A stretch of 64,000 bases of DNA from Buteo buteo (taxonomy: Eukaryota > Chordata > Aves > Accipitriformes > Accipitridae). Within the stretch, counting starts at the first letter, position 1; each line of letters starts with the position of its first letter. The DNA is taken from the NCBI RefSeq assembly GCF_964188355.1, contig NC_134178.1:26871128-26935127 (forward strand). The letters are read 5' to 3'. Position numbers and translations under genes: made by a program. Under the pieces are notes generated by a model that was not told the DNA's origin, searched no databases, and worked only from the letters and a program-made list of their open reading frames with translations. Shown piece after piece: positions 14,553 to 28,706 of the stretch.

Positions 14553-14941
14553 ATTTTGTGTTTTGGATTTGTGACCGAAACAGTGTTGATGATGCCAAGA
14601 ACTGCTGAGCAGTGCTTACACAGAGTCAAAGCCTTTTCTGCTTCTCACCCCACCCCACCAGCGAGGAGGCTGGGGGTGCACAAGGAGTTGGGAGGGGACA
14701 CAGCTGGGACAGCTGACCCCAACTGACCAAAGGGATATTCCAGACCATACGACATCATGCTCAGCATAGAAAGCTGGGGGAAGAAGAAGGAAGGAGGGTA
14801 TGTTCAGAGTTATGGTGTTTGTCTTCCCAAGTAACTGTTACACGTGATGGAGCCCTGCTTTCCTGGAGCTGCCTGCTGATGGGAAGTGGTGAATGAATTC
14901 CTTGTTTTGCTTTGCTTGCATGCACGGCTTTTGCTTGACCT

Positions 14942-14947
14942 ATTAAA
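14942..14947 (+). promoter_or_regulatory. LTR polyadenylation signal ATTAAA
   Basis: ATTAAA lies in the R region of the solo LTR (context ACCTATTAAACTGTC), the usual position of the retroviral polyadenylation signal. Whether it is used today is unknown; in the plus direction it is antisense to ROBO1. Confidence 0.6.
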
Positions 14948-15075
14948 CTGTCTTTATCTCAGCCCACGAGTTTTCTCACCTTTACCCTTCCGATTTCTAA
15001 CCCCCATCCTACTGTGAGGCAAGTGAGTGAGTGGCTGCATGGTGCTTAGTTGCTGGCTGGGGTTAAACCACAACA

Positions 15076-15080
15076 GGTAC
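15076..15080. repeat. Target-site duplication, right (GGTAC)
   Basis: Second copy of GGTAC, directly after the LTR end CACAACA. Confidence 0.85.
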
Positions 15081-18051
15081 CCCAATGAATATCCCTGCCT
15101 CTTCAGCAGTATGTCTGCATGACATTCTGCAGGAAAGCACAAGCCAGGTGTAGGCTGGCTGTGGAACATCCTGGCACAGTCAGGGGGTCACTAAAACTTA
15201 ACATGAGAACAGGAACACTAGATTTTAAGCCTGAAGACCATGAAATCATCTAAGTTACTTAAAATAAAACAGCCATATAATTTTATGCCTTTTTCTGCAA
15301 CCTGTGGTTAATAACCTGCATCACTGAATAAACTGCACTGTCATGGCCTTGCGTTTCAAACATTTGAAGAAAAAGCACAATGAAGAGTTCAGTGCTTATT
15401 TGGCCATTATGTTAAAATGTGTTGCTTCTTTCTCAATCAAATGTCTGGTTTTAACTGCCATTCACTCTTCTTCTATATGCTGTCACCATCCACATCAAGA
15501 GCCATTTAGTGAGGATGGTAACACACTGTGATCAAATTTCTCCTTGATCTTATTTTTATTAATTAAGCTAAGCAAACTAAGCTTATTAGTAGTCTTCCAG
15601 TGGGAAACACAGCCTGTTTGACACTCTCCTACATCCATTTTTTTCAATATCTTCTGATACAACAAATATTAAAAATGCAAAATATGGGACTCCTGCCATC
15701 CTGTAGGTTTGCATCTAAAATCCCAAAGTACAGAAAATATATCACAGGCAGAGTGAATGGCCACAGAACGACGGTTTATCAGGCTTTCTGTCTGTTTCAG
15801 ATTCTGAAATAAGCTTTTAAACTGGAGACATTTTTTCCACTCATCTACTTTCTAAAGCTATGACTGGGAGACTGGGTCATATATAAGCTATAGTGATAAG
15901 CATTTTATGGATGTATAATTATATTGTTTAATATAAAATTATAAAAATCAAGCACATGGGGTGGATCATTCTGCAGTTGGAACACAGAAGTGCCATTTAG
16001 AATGAAGACTGGGATCGTAGGCTTGTTGAAATCAATGGAAAAAATCCTGTTGAATTCAGTGGACTGCATATTTAGCATTTCTAATTTCCCAGAGAAGTGT
16101 TAACAGCAAAACAATTTTTTTTTCAGGGTTTTTTTGTCCTTATTGTGCTACATAAGAGTGTAAGAATGTTCACAGATTTGTCAAAAAAGATAGACATTGT
16201 ATACGGATGAAGGAAACTCACCATACACATACAAAACCCTACCATTTTACCTGCAGACCCTTTGTAGACAATTTGAAATTATCGGCATTACTAATATAGA
16301 AAAATGTTTTTGCCACAAAGGTGCTATGCAGGCTGCAGCACTGGGGATTTTGTGTAATTTTTCCTGTTAGGACCTCTGCTTTTATTTATGGCAAAATTAA
16401 TTCAGCATAGCATTTCTTTTCTTAGCTCTTTAAAATGGAGACTGTCATTCCTACCAGATTATCCTATATAAGGTGATTTGATAATATGTACTAATTTTCA
16501 AAATAAATTAGCTGAGCCATAAAGGCTGATTAAAATTAAGTTGTTGCCATTCGATTCTGAACCAAGCTCCAGAAATAAGTCAATTTTTATCCCATAAGCC
16601 AATTGACCCAAATATTTTCTTTTCCTTTAATAAAGGTGTAGTCCTGTTTTAATCTCTTAACTACACACATTTCATATGAAGGTGTGAAAATTCTAGACCA
16701 CTAATAATATGATGTGTCTCTTGTTCCCCCAACAAGAAAAAAGAATACCTGTATGACTTCAGAGTCACAACACTGAATCATTTGGCAAGAGATCAAACAG
16801 AACAGCATTGTTTTCATTTGCTATTCATTTATGTGCTGCCAAAACACATTATACTGCTTTTAAAAAGTGTCGCGCTGATTACCACTTCCAAAGATTGCAT
16901 TTCTACAGGTGATGAGCTCTGCTTCATCACCTCTGTCAAAAATGAACACTTGCATTGTTAATACTCTCTCTCATAGGTTCTAAAACACATAAAGGGGTTT
17001 ACAAAGTTTGTCAAAAATACAACTAATATTATTTAAGTGGTAGTTTTTGTTGGTATAATAAGATCTAGTAAGTTTAACCTAAATAGCACCTAGGCAGGTG
17101 TTGATGATGTAATTTTCTAGTTTTCTAAAAGACTGTGGGTCTGAGACAACTATGACTGACATCAACATATAACTTATCAGTGCATTTTCAGTCAAGCCCA
17201 GAAAAGTCTTTCCAAACGAGCAAGATTCTTATGTGTGTGAATAGATCCATTTTATTTGTATGACTGAAGTTGTAGGTGGGAATTGGTCATTTGGTGAACT
17301 GAGCCTTCAGCTGTCAAATTTTCTGACTAGTCACATTTTCAGAACTTTAGCACAAAATCCATTTTCCTATACCTAAATTAAGATTATTCAGACATTCATA
17401 GCTATGCACCTACATAACTTGCAATTACAGTATGCCGATGAATTTTTGGACTCATTAGGGTGGAATCTGCCCATCACACTCCCAAAGTACAGGGCATCTG
17501 CCTCTTGACTAAAGGCTTAATGTTAAGAAGTATCAATTGAATAAAATTAAAATACAGCGTTTCAAGACTAATTTATACATTGTAACTGTAAATCATTTCC
17601 ATGAGTAGACTTAAGTGAATCTTATTATAAAGCAGGTATAGCTTTCATGGCTAGATTATGTCATTTGGGTCAAAGCAAAGAATATGTCAGTGAACAAACT
17701 GCTATGACATACAGAGCACCAGAAAGGATTTGTGATGAAGCATAAAATAGGTTAGTTACAAAATTTAATAAACAATTCAGTAACTGAGGTTTTCCATATA
17801 AAAGCACTTTATGCAAAACAGGCAACATTGTGAAACAATGAGATATGTCTTTTCAGAACAGACCTTCTTTTGTTTTCTTTTAAATTAAAAAAATAACTTA
17901 CAAAAATGCATTGCTTCCATGGACTTATGAAAGCTTTTCCTGAATGCACATTTTGTAGTATGAAACAGGATAGAAAAACCATGTAGTTTCTCAGTCCAAG
18001 CTTGTCCAAGATTCTTAGCAAGACTTTCAAAGTGTGAGGAAGACATTATTA

Positions 18052-18088
18052 TGAAATGGTGCCATAAGTGTAGTGAAATGGTGCCATA
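18052..18088 (+). repeat. Short direct duplication (TGAAATGGTGCCATAA twice)
   Basis: The 16-mer TGAAATGGTGCCATAA occurs at 18052-18067 and 18073-18088, 21 bases apart. It looks like a local tandem duplication with a five-base spacer. Confidence 0.85.
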
Positions 18089-20459
18089 AAAAGCTGTCTT
18101 AGGTGGTTTACAAAATTAACAAAGTTATGATTCTTGCCCTACAGAGTTTCTAATCTTTGAGACAACCAAGTATGAATAGCAATGGGGGAAGAGAAAACAA
18201 AGATTACAAAGAGAATTACTGTGTGGTCTCTTTGCCACAATACGTTTCCAGCTGCCTGAACTACATTGTTGTAATATGTGAAAATGTATAATGCTTTTAT
18301 TTTTCAACAGGGTTTCGAATAAGAGCCAAAATTTGTACATTCATCACATAAAGCTGGTAAAGCAAAACAACTTAGCAGAGATTGAGCAAATTGAAGTAAT
18401 CTAATTTTTTCCTACTACAGTTAGGTGGCTTTTGAATTTTAACATAATCTCACTGCCATTTTTATGTGAATCAAAAGTTCAGAACATGTGCAGAGACAAA
18501 CAAAACCCACACCAAAACATGTGCTAGTGCAATTCCTGTAAATGCAAACTTTGCGCAGTTGTTTTGAAATAGAAACAAGTTGGCCATTTGAATTGGTTTG
18601 GGGTTTTTTTTCCATAAAATGTTTGTTCTTCTACATAGATTTCATCAATGGCAGTGACCTGTAGTAGGCAGCATTGAACCTCCAGTTGTTGAAAAATGGG
18701 AAAATATAATAGAAAGAAAACAAGTTTTTACATATGCCTTTTGTATGTATCTCTGTCCTCCTGCAACCTGCCATTATACTTCAATTCCAACTGATGCCTC
18801 AGGATCCCTAATCCTAAAGATACCCAAAATAGAAAGTAATAGTAGACTATAGCCATTTCTAAGAAGTATGTTACAAATTCAACTTCATGTTCTTGTAATT
18901 ACTTTGATTAGTCTACAGTTGTTCTGTAGATCTTAGTTACTATCCATTGCTTATGCAAACAGCTTTAGTCACCCCAAATAATTTGTTAAAATATTCCTTT
19001 TTATGAAGTTTCTTGGGCAATAGGTACAGTTCTCAGAATCATTCTTCATTTAGCATTATAGACTTGCAACAAATCACTGAATTAAAATAAAAGACTGGGG
19101 TGGTGAAATACTGTGCTCACTAAAATTAATGACAAACTTAAGCCACTTAGAATTTTATTCAGAGTATTTGCATTGGATATGCAGATTATTTAGTAGGCTC
19201 TTTTATCTCTCTATTGTACTAGTGTAATTCTAAAATTCATGTTTTCTGTAAATTCATTAATGAAAACAGTCCCATTTGTGTACGTAGTTAAACTGCACAT
19301 TTAGACCTGATTTGCTCCTATCATTCCAACATAAAACCAACTAAAACTACATATACTAGAGTATCATTGAAGATTAGCTTAAATGCAGTCAAAATACTTT
19401 TTTTTTACTAAAATCTTCATGTTTTTATTAAAAAGTCAAAGATTTATTCAAGAGACAGATAGTTTCTATCAAAAATAGCTGAAAACACAATCTGGTTTAA
19501 AACAATGTTGCAAGAAAATTTCAGCCAGACAACAGCGTAATTGTACTCATCAAAAATAGATATGCACAAATGCAAGCAGAGCATGTCCACTCAGAAAATA
19601 ATCTGGTTTTGGACAAATCTAACAACCAAAGTTTAACAAATGTTTTTCAGAAATTTAGGGTCATCTATTAATTTCTACAGCAAGCTCACTTACACAGAAA
19701 CACTCAGATCAGTACAAGCAGAACTATTTATCCCACACATGTAATGAATGGTTTTGAGGAAACTACTTTTTATTAACTGTTATAAGCCAAAAATAGGATC
19801 ACAGTCACAGTATCAGGGTTCAAATCTAATTTCCCTAAAACATAGTATGCATCTAGATGTATTCATCAGAAATGTTGAATGTCAGAGCCTACCCTAAGGA
19901 TTTTTCTTCTGGGACCTACCCAAATGTGGATGCAGACTCTTCTCCTGATCTGTTTTGGCCAGCTGTTTTCACAGAGTTTCAGACTAAGATAAAAGAAAAC
20001 TCAATGGAATAGATGACCTCATGAGATTTCCACTCCTCAGGGTAGAAGCCTACTAAGAGCAGTTTATGATATTTCCCAGCTGTCAAAGTCATAAGGAAAG
20101 CCTTGCATTAACTAATTTAATATAATATAAACAAGTACCTCCAGACTCCATTGACTTGGCCAACATCAAGTTTGCATTTAAAGATCTTCCAAAAAAACAA
20201 AATCTGAGTTTATTTTCTACAGATCTATGTGTGCAATGATTCTACGAAATATATGCTTTACAGAAAACTTTTCACATTTCTTTCCAGAATACATCTGGTT
20301 TTATTAGCTGAGTGTGATAATGGAACTGTGTCAGTTTTCAGGTTTCTAGCATTTAAACCAAATATTTTTGTTCACAAGGATGGGAGCGGCTCCGTCAGAT
20401 ATTTCTGTGGCAGGTGGCAGCCTGCTTTCTTTCAACACACACCATGCATGCATTCATTT

Positions 20460-20474
20460 AAAAAAAAAAAAAAA
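20460..20474 (+). repeat. Poly(A) tract
   Basis: Fifteen consecutive A. No retrotransposed body recognised upstream. Confidence 0.7.
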
Positions 20475-23400
20475 GAGAAAGCACTGAATAAATTCCAATT
20501 TGGCATGATTATGTGATTTGTGGCCTTGTGTGCATGGAAACTCTCACCTATTAGCACTTGCAGTTTTAGTATCATGTAATTATATTGATTTTTTTTGTCA
20601 AGTCAGTTTTAAACTATGTCTTTGAGGTAAAAGGCCAGTGCATTAATCCACTGTGGTATTTATTATTTAAATACTAATCAAGAGGTCAATTAATGTTTTC
20701 ATTGCTTTTGTAAATGAGTAATGGAGTACTGCTCAGAGCTCTTGGGAGAGTCTACTGTTAAATAGGAATCTGATTTCATTCCTTTCAAATGGCCCTAAAT
20801 GTATTTATTATGCAGCTCTTTTACCTTCTATGTAGTGAGTGGAGTATTTCACTTGAACTCTAAACCCTATACTGCACATCTGAAAGCCCAAGCTTCTCAA
20901 ATATGCTAGGATTCTAGTTCCGTTCTTCAAGTCTGGATCTATTTTGCAATAAAAGGGTATGATGAATATACAGCTGATTTAATTGTAAGAATGAAAGTAT
21001 CTCCATGTGCCAGACATGAACTAGGAAGTTTCTATTTGATTCATATTATCTACAATATTGAATAGAAGGGAAATTAAGTTGGCAAGGGATGATTAGCCAC
21101 TTTGCTAAAATTAATTCATGTGTATGGAAAAACAGATTTTGATATACATTCCTGAGTTTACTAAACACCTATATAAGCTCTGTTTTCCCCACTCATTAGC
21201 GATAATATTATCTAATGCATTTTGTGTTAAAGCCAGACTTCCAGTTCCTTTATCCTATGGGAGTCAGGCTTGAACAGCTACTTTGTCACATAATGAAACT
21301 CCACACTGCTCTAAAGTGATCATGGTGTAACATACTTCTCCTCATGGTTATCTGTTTCATTATAAACTCTAAAATTTTCCTGGCCCAAAAGCATGCTGGC
21401 TATCTTGGCTAGGAGCAGAGATGCCAGATGTCAGGATAGGAAAGGACTGGTTCAGGATCTTCATCCTAGCACAATCTTGCTAACTATCTCTCTAGGATAT
21501 GTTACTTTTCACTCTTTTTCCTTTGGTCTCTTGTGCAAAGTGGAAAAATCACATAAACAGTGAGAAAGACACTGTCATATCAGTTTCTATGAAGAATATA
21601 TAGAACTGTTTCAAGAAGCAATAGTTAATTTCTTCCTGCTGCTGCATTTGGGAACAAGGTTGATTCACCAGCTAAAATCTGATTTCATTACTGCCTCTAA
21701 TGTTATACAAGCAAGGCAGAGCTATAGACATAGCCTAGAACCTCTTATATTGTTCAAATGCATTCTTCAGGTTTGGTCTCTAGTATTTTGTGGACTGATT
21801 GGGCAGTTAGAGTGGATTTTTTTTTATCTAAATTAATAACAACAAGTAATGGCAAGCAAAATATGTTTCACTGTGACATCTTAGTGATTAAAACCAGTTT
21901 TTAAAATGTCATACAGTTTAGAAGCCATCAGTACTATACTGATAAATAACACAAAAAGAGAAATACATACCTATGAGAGAGTTTGGGAATAATTTTAAGA
22001 ATTTTAGACCCTCAAAATATAAGCTTTGCCCCAATAGAGAGGAGAGTAGGACCCAAGCATGACCATTAAAAAAGAAATGGAAAAAAACCACAAGCACTGA
22101 GGAATAAGAAACATGACTGAGCTCTGTACTTCTACTGAAAGAAAACAGAAAATTTTCTTCATGTGCTTTGTGTAAATCAAGCTCTTTGACTTAAGTCAAG
22201 TTGCAGTCTGTCTGCCTCTTCTTTGACCTTGCTCATCTAGTCCTCATCTCTGATGTATGAAGTGAGAAGCGAGGTGCTGAAATGCAAATAGGACTATAAA
22301 TGAGGATCACGTACATGCATGTGATGCTAGGACCTTCAAAGAGGCTCTAAAAGCAAATCTACTACAGAAATCCAGCATTACAGCTACTCATCAAGACAGG
22401 CATGCACTCAAGACAACCAAGTAGGTTGTGTATCGCTTGGTAGAGGTAGTTAACTGACAATTCTCCACATCCATTTGAAGAAGGGTGCTCAATAATAGGA
22501 TTTTCTGTCTTTATATAAGGGATGCAGCTTCTTCACTGTATGACTTTTTTTTTTTTTGCATTGGACTTTTATCTGGAACTGAAGCTTTGAAGTCTAGGGT
22601 CCTGCTGTCAGGGCTTATTTCCTTTATTGGCTCTTGCTCCATCTCAGACTACGGCAATATAAAAATTGAAACTGGCAATTTTTCATTACTAATATATTTT
22701 TCATAGTTTTTGAACTTTATATTCAAAGGTTCCTTCTCACAGGAAAAGAAAATCACATTTAGTTTATATTACAGTAACACCCAAAAGCTTAGTTTGAGCC
22801 AACTGCAGTGATGCTCTTAAAAAGACAAGTTCTGCTTCAGAGGCCTTACAGTTTTATATTATTTCTAACAGTTCTGAGTGTGCTGAGCACTTAGCCAAGA
22901 TGCAGTCTGACGGATGAGGTTCAGAATATGAGTACTGTTAATTAGCAGCTGTTAACAACTGAAAAGATGCATGTGGTACCAATGCTTCAATGCCAACAGA
23001 GAGAAGGGCTTCCTACATGACGAGAGGTTATTCATGGGGTTGCACTGGTTCCCGAAGCAAGTCTATTGTTGTTGGCACCCATACTGTAGGGACAAAGATC
23101 TTATTGGCTGTATGCAGACACTAAGCCATCCTGACAGATGGCTTCTGTTGTAGGTAGAGCATGTGTGTTGTATGCAGTATGTTAGGGCAATGATGCCCAC
23201 TTAGGAAAAGTGAAGTGTCTGCCTTACCTTGATTTTCCACACTGCCACTACTGACTCAGCTCTGAAGTCAGAGCTTTTAAAAAGTTGTTTTAAAAAACCT
23301 GCTCATACAGAGGTTTTCAGTATTCTTGGACTTTGCACAGAGCTTGAGAGGTAAGAAGGGTAACAGTAATGACAATCCCATCACCACCTTTAATCCTTCA

Positions 23401-26400
23401 GCTAGAAGAATCCAGTGGTATGAGCCAAAAATTTTTTGGTAGGCCTGCCAAGGTTTGTAAATATGTCAACAAGGAGAGGAAACTCTGCGATAGTCCCTGT
23501 GCTTGAATGAAAAGCACATGTGTGGACAATTGAATCTCCAGTGCTTTCAAGTGAGAGCTTTCTGTCTAACTACTGCTGTACCATGGCAATGTAGTTTTAT
23601 ATACTGGAGGTATTTTAGCTACATGTACTTACTTCCCAGTAAGAAACAGTACTTTACTGAAAGCGTTTCTCAAATGACAGCAAACCAGCTGTTTTGTCAT
23701 GAGGTCGATTCTTGACATTTTGTCTATTTACCTGCTTCACAGCAGAGAGTAACATAATGCTCCTGGAAAAAAAAAAAATAATAAGTCCCTGAAATTGAGA
23801 ATGGGAAAGTTATTATCCTTAGAACGATGACAATTTTAGCTTTCTTTCAAATTACACAGTAATTGCGCAGTGTCATCGGTGATGAATAATACATGACTAG
23901 TACAGCACGCGGCATGAGAACAAATGGTTTCCTGAACAACCGGATCAATGAAGCCTTGTTCATTGCCTCCTCTCCCAGCATTCACACTGCCACAATTTCT
24001 TGCTCACTCTTCTCATGATCTCTACATTGTCCGCACTGTAATACACTATGACCAGTTCTCCCACAGTCTTCCTTGCACACCGTAATATCTCAGCTCTCTC
24101 CTGTGTCTTCTATTTACCATTTTGGAGATGCTGACTGGCCAGGAGTCAGTCTATGCTTGTAGGCATTCCGCAGCTACATATCTGTTAATTTGTCAAGCCA
24201 TCTAAACAGAATGGGACTTGCCATTTGGAGAAAACAATAGGATCTTTCTCCTCTGTCAAATTTAGTTGACATTCAAATGCTAAAAGCAGGGTTGCGGTCA
24301 CAGACATTTTGTTCACGTAGAAGCGCAGACAAATAAAGACTGCTTTTGCCCTTATATCTAAAATATTGATACTATTCTGATGTATTATCCTACCTTTGAA
24401 GCAAGTACTGCATCCACTTTTTTTTGCTACTTAACATTTCTTGTTAACATTTTATTGACTCCAAAATGTCTGATTATTATGGTTTATGTTCTGTACAGAA
24501 GCACGCCGTGACCCTCTTCCTTCGCTTTTCAACAGAGATTTACTAGTAAAGGCTGAAGTGCATAACAATGTTAGGGAGGCCTCATGATTTCCAGTATATC
24601 ATGCTTCTGAGCATTTATTCTGTTTTCATTACTTAACTGTGCTTTCTAAAATGTCTGTCATTTATCAAAATATAGTGTACCCTTAATAAATACTATCATT
24701 TTGATTATATTTAGTCCAATGCATAGTATTTGCAACCATCATTTAAAATCAGAGTTTCCTTCAGTAGTATGAATATGAGAGGGTCTTTCCTATTTTGTTG
24801 GAATTATATAGATTATAAATTCAAGAAAAAACAGAAACAACTGTGATCGAATTAATTTGTGAAACACAATTTTCTTATGAACCCTTGTAGTTCATTGCTT
24901 GCGGAGCTCAGTGTTATTTAACTACAACCCAAGAGATAGTACTCTAGAGACAGAATTAAAAGCTCCTTACTGTATACCTTGCTGTGGAATGTGATACTGT
25001 GTAAAACTTAAAACATCATTAGGTTGCTGGTAGCTTGTTGAAGTCAATAAGGACAGAAGATGTTTTCTGATGTTTGTTTCACTTGAGAAACTTATTCTTG
25101 CTTTGTATTGATTCATTCTGATATATAGTAGCAATATCATGAAATGTTCTAGTCTCTGAGTTCCAAACAAAGGTTATTTGGGAAATGTCATATACTTGTC
25201 TTACCATTTTATGTGATTATCTATGAAAAGCATATCTCCTATTTTTAATATAAATAGCCAGGCATTCTCCATCCACTGTAACAGTTTCATTGCTGAAACA
25301 AAATGTAAATCCATTCATTCTGACATATGAAGAAACAATACTTGTTTCATCATTGATTTCTGTTTATGTTTACAGTTTATCAATGGAAATGTATTTCTGT
25401 AATGCCGTCATCTATGAAATTCAACATGTTTTAATCCACAGCTTCATTTGTTTAGTGTTTTGGACCAATAACGTGTGTACCTGTCTTGTAATGAAGAGGA
25501 AGCGTGAAAACTAGCTACTCTAAAACCTTATTCACCTTACATAAAGATTATTTATTTAGGTATTTATAATTTGTGTTCCATATTTTTATACTTTTTCCTA
25601 ACAAAAGCCTGTATTTTAGGAGGGAGAAACCTTATTTAATCTAAGACAAAAATGTTACAGTTTACTATACCAGTTAAACAGATTGCTGGACATTCATTCC
25701 TCTCTACTTTTAGAGGTTGTTAGAGGTGTAGAGAACTGGTAGCTGCAGAGTAAATGAGATGTTCACTGCTTGAATCAGATAACTAGTTAGTCTTATATTT
25801 GCACACCTACCTCGGTCGATTTCCTACTGATTTAAATCCAACTAGACCTATTTCCACTAGTTTCCCTATAGAATATATTTGAAGAAGAGGGGTGGAGTTC
25901 GGCAGAGGTCAGATCCACAGCTAGATGGAATTCTAGGCATGGATCCATATAAATCTTTATAAGGCTTAATCCTTGCTTTAAGCAGTACTGAGTAAAGGAC
26001 TGGTAATCAAAAGCAATACCCCCTGAATTGCTGGCCACTGTGAACTGAACCACATCTTCATAAACAATTGTGAATTAATTTGTAACTCTATAGGTTAGAA
26101 TAATCAATATAAACAGGACCACAGCATTTAGTAACATGCATGCAACATTTTAGTATGGAATAATTCAAGACAGCACTCAAAGATCAACAGGCCAGATCTA
26201 ACTAAATTTACCCATGCCAAAGGGGGTCTTTAATGAGATTTGGATCCTGTGTAATTAACTTTTGCCAAAATAATGCTTCATTTACTGGCATTTCATACAA
26301 ATCATAATGATTTCCCAAAGATGTAAAAAATTATATCCCTGTATTCAGTGTTCTAGTTTTTCAACTGCATGAAAAAGAAAAGAAAGCCCCAAGAATTTTC

Positions 26401-28534
26401 TTGAGAAATCCTTGTATTCTTATTTTTAAGTGGTAGGTAATAATACAATCCCTTCAATACTCCACTCATTTGAATACAATGAAAATCTGTAGGGAGATAA
26501 TTTAAGAAAATAAAAGATATAGAGCTACCACATAAAAATCAGAATATCCTGAATGGGTTTTTTGAAAGACCTTTTGGTATATATCAGGTGTTACAGTAAA
26601 ATCTCTTTAGTGAATTAGAATTTTCCATCATATCACACCAAGAGCCATACAATGTGGAACAAAAAAGTATTATACTTGATTTTGTACTCAAGAGGAATTT
26701 CTATCTATAAATCAGAAATTGACTGAATTCAATACATATACCAGGTACCTTTGGGGAACATAAAGCTGTGAAATGTAGTTAGAGCATAGTGGTACAGTTA
26801 ATTTCTACTATTTTAGTATTATATTCCCAGGCTTTCATTAGGTGATCATTCTTTAAAGGAAACTTAATTGTTTCAAATCCCTTCTGATTCTTGCCTGTAC
26901 ATGAAAGGACGCATTGCAAATAAAAACAATTTCAGAATGACACAAAGTCTGTGCAGGAATCTACTGCTTACTGCTTTTACTCTGTGACACTTTTTGGCTT
27001 CTTATTCAAATATTGTGTATTTAACCATTTAGTTCCTGTGCCATTTCTTTCTTATGCCAGAGGAGGCTGAATTAAAGTCCATTTAAAATTAGTACTTGTA
27101 TCAAACATAAGTACTTTAAATTAGAAAGAATACATATAGACAATTATTCTCAAATTATGTAAGTATTGAAGGCACACTGGCCTAATTTTTTTGCATCCTT
27201 AGGTTTTGTTGAAAGACGTTTCAGTGCTAAAGCACTGAAGGATCAGCTGCAGTGGGACTATTTTAAAGAACATTTATGTGGTATGTCCGTTTATGGTATT
27301 TAAAGTGAAGACCAATAAATACATGATATGCTATTTTTTTATTTACTGAATTATATTAAATACATTTAATGTTGTTTCATGTACATTTTTATATTTTGAT
27401 AAATAGTATTTAGTCATTTTGCATAACAACCTTGATAATGAAATGTATAAAATGTTATCTTAACATCACAGATAAGATACTTTACTCAGTGTTTACTCAG
27501 ATTATTCTCTTAATGCTCTTAATCAAGGAATTCATTAATTGGAAAAGAAAATAAGGTATGTTATTGTTTTCATTTAGTAGCTAATGTTAATATGAGAAAT
27601 TTATAGACTCCATTTTAAAGAAAAAGTATCAGCTGTGGAGAAATTTTTTTCATTAATGTCCCAGGAAAGTAGTATTTGCTGTGCTAATGGCAGCATATTT
27701 TAGGTAAGTCTATTAATCTAATATCCTTACCAGAATAAAGAAGAAAATTTGTAAAGAAAATAAAGTAGAGGAAAAGGTCTACTGCTAGATGTATGATAAA
27801 CACATCAGAGTAAGATTTGATTTCCCAAAAGAAGGTAATCTTTTCTACTTCTCTGAAAAACTATTTAAATGAGGTCTCATTAGCCTCAGTGCCTGGTGCT
27901 CAAGGTGTGCTGCCAGGTTTGCTAACCTTTTGATTAAATCCCCAGAGGTGTCTGACCTAGTTCTTCTGTGCTGACCATCTAAAATATGTTCTGATGCATA
28001 CTGTTGTTAAGGTAGTCCCAGAACCAGTATAATTAGTGAGCCTTAAGCTATTTAGAGCTTGAAAAGGCAAGAAACCATTCATATGGAAACTCACACGCTT
28101 GATGTCTCTTCAGACGGAATCAACAATCATCAGTGCAACCCTGGGAGCCTTTAATAGACCTTATAAGACTACCTTCCTATTTAACTCTCTTGCAGGTTTG
28201 CTTAAAAAAATATTTTAGTTTATCAATAAAAGAAATTGTGAAGACAAGAATGGAGCAGAGTTGGATGTTATTAATAATGGTGCAAAGGAAGGACACGAGA
28301 AGTTGTAATTGTCAGTACTTTTTCAAAGGTAGTTGTTATTTAACTCTGTCAGGAATAGAAGATACTCGCATACTATTAAAATATTTGAGTTTTGGTAGGT
28401 TTTATGTATACTGTAAAGAAGTAGTCATCTCTGACTAAAAAAGAAAGTTCCTCTGTGCTTTGTTTTGAGCAGTGTGCACTGAACCTTACAAATCATGCAG
28501 GTCAAGCTGTGGCTTGTCTATCAGTCTGATTTAC

Positions 28535-28706
28535 AGCATCATGGAATGGTTTGGGTTGGAAAAGACCTTAAAGATCATGTAGTTCTAACTCCCCTGCCAT
28601 GGGCAGGAACACCTCCCACGAGACGAGGTTGCTCAAAGCCCCATCCAACCTGGCCTTGGAACACTTCCAGGGATGGGGCATCCACAACTTCTCTGGGCAA
28701 CCTGTT
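28535..28706 (-). mobile_element. CR1 3' end fragment
   Basis: Minus-oriented CR1 3' untranslated segment. On the plus strand it reads ATGGAATGGTTTGGGTTGGA, then the CCTTAAAGATCAT motif, CCATCCAACCTGGCCTTGGA and GGGATGGGGCATCCACAAC. This is a close match to the common bird CR1 tail. It breaks off at about 28706 inside the segment that normally continues toward ORF2. There is no coding capacity; the open frame through it (28495-29007) is a chance frame. Confidence 0.93.

Larger units (their letters stand above)
14317..15075 (+). mobile_element. Solo LTR of an avian endogenous retrovirus (ERVL-like), interrupted by a CR1
   Basis: The element begins TGTGCTGGTTTTGG and ends GGGGTTAAACCACAACA, so it has the TG...CA ends of an LTR. 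It is flanked by the 5-bp direct repeat GGTAC. The order is U3, a degraded TATA region (CATAGAAAGC near 14765, where related copies have TATAAAGC as I recall), the ATTAAA polyadenylation signal at 14942-14947, then U5 with CCCACGAGTTTTCTC. There is no internal retroviral region on either side, so it is a solo LTR left by recombination. About 170 bases of CR1 lie inside it, so the LTR itself is about 580 bases. Family is recognised from memory as one widespread in birds; the exact subfamily name is not known to me. Confidence 0.9.
15081..28534. other. Plain AT-rich DNA, presumed ROBO1 intron
   Basis: 13.4 kb without a recognisable transposon, exon or RNA gene. Notably free of repeats compared with the next 7 kb. 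Contains the short duplications and homopolymers listed separately. Confidence 0.55.

Noticed and set aside
19800..19845. tRNA T-arm-like word GGGTTCAAATC
   Set aside because: No A box or cloverleaf arms at the right distance upstream.
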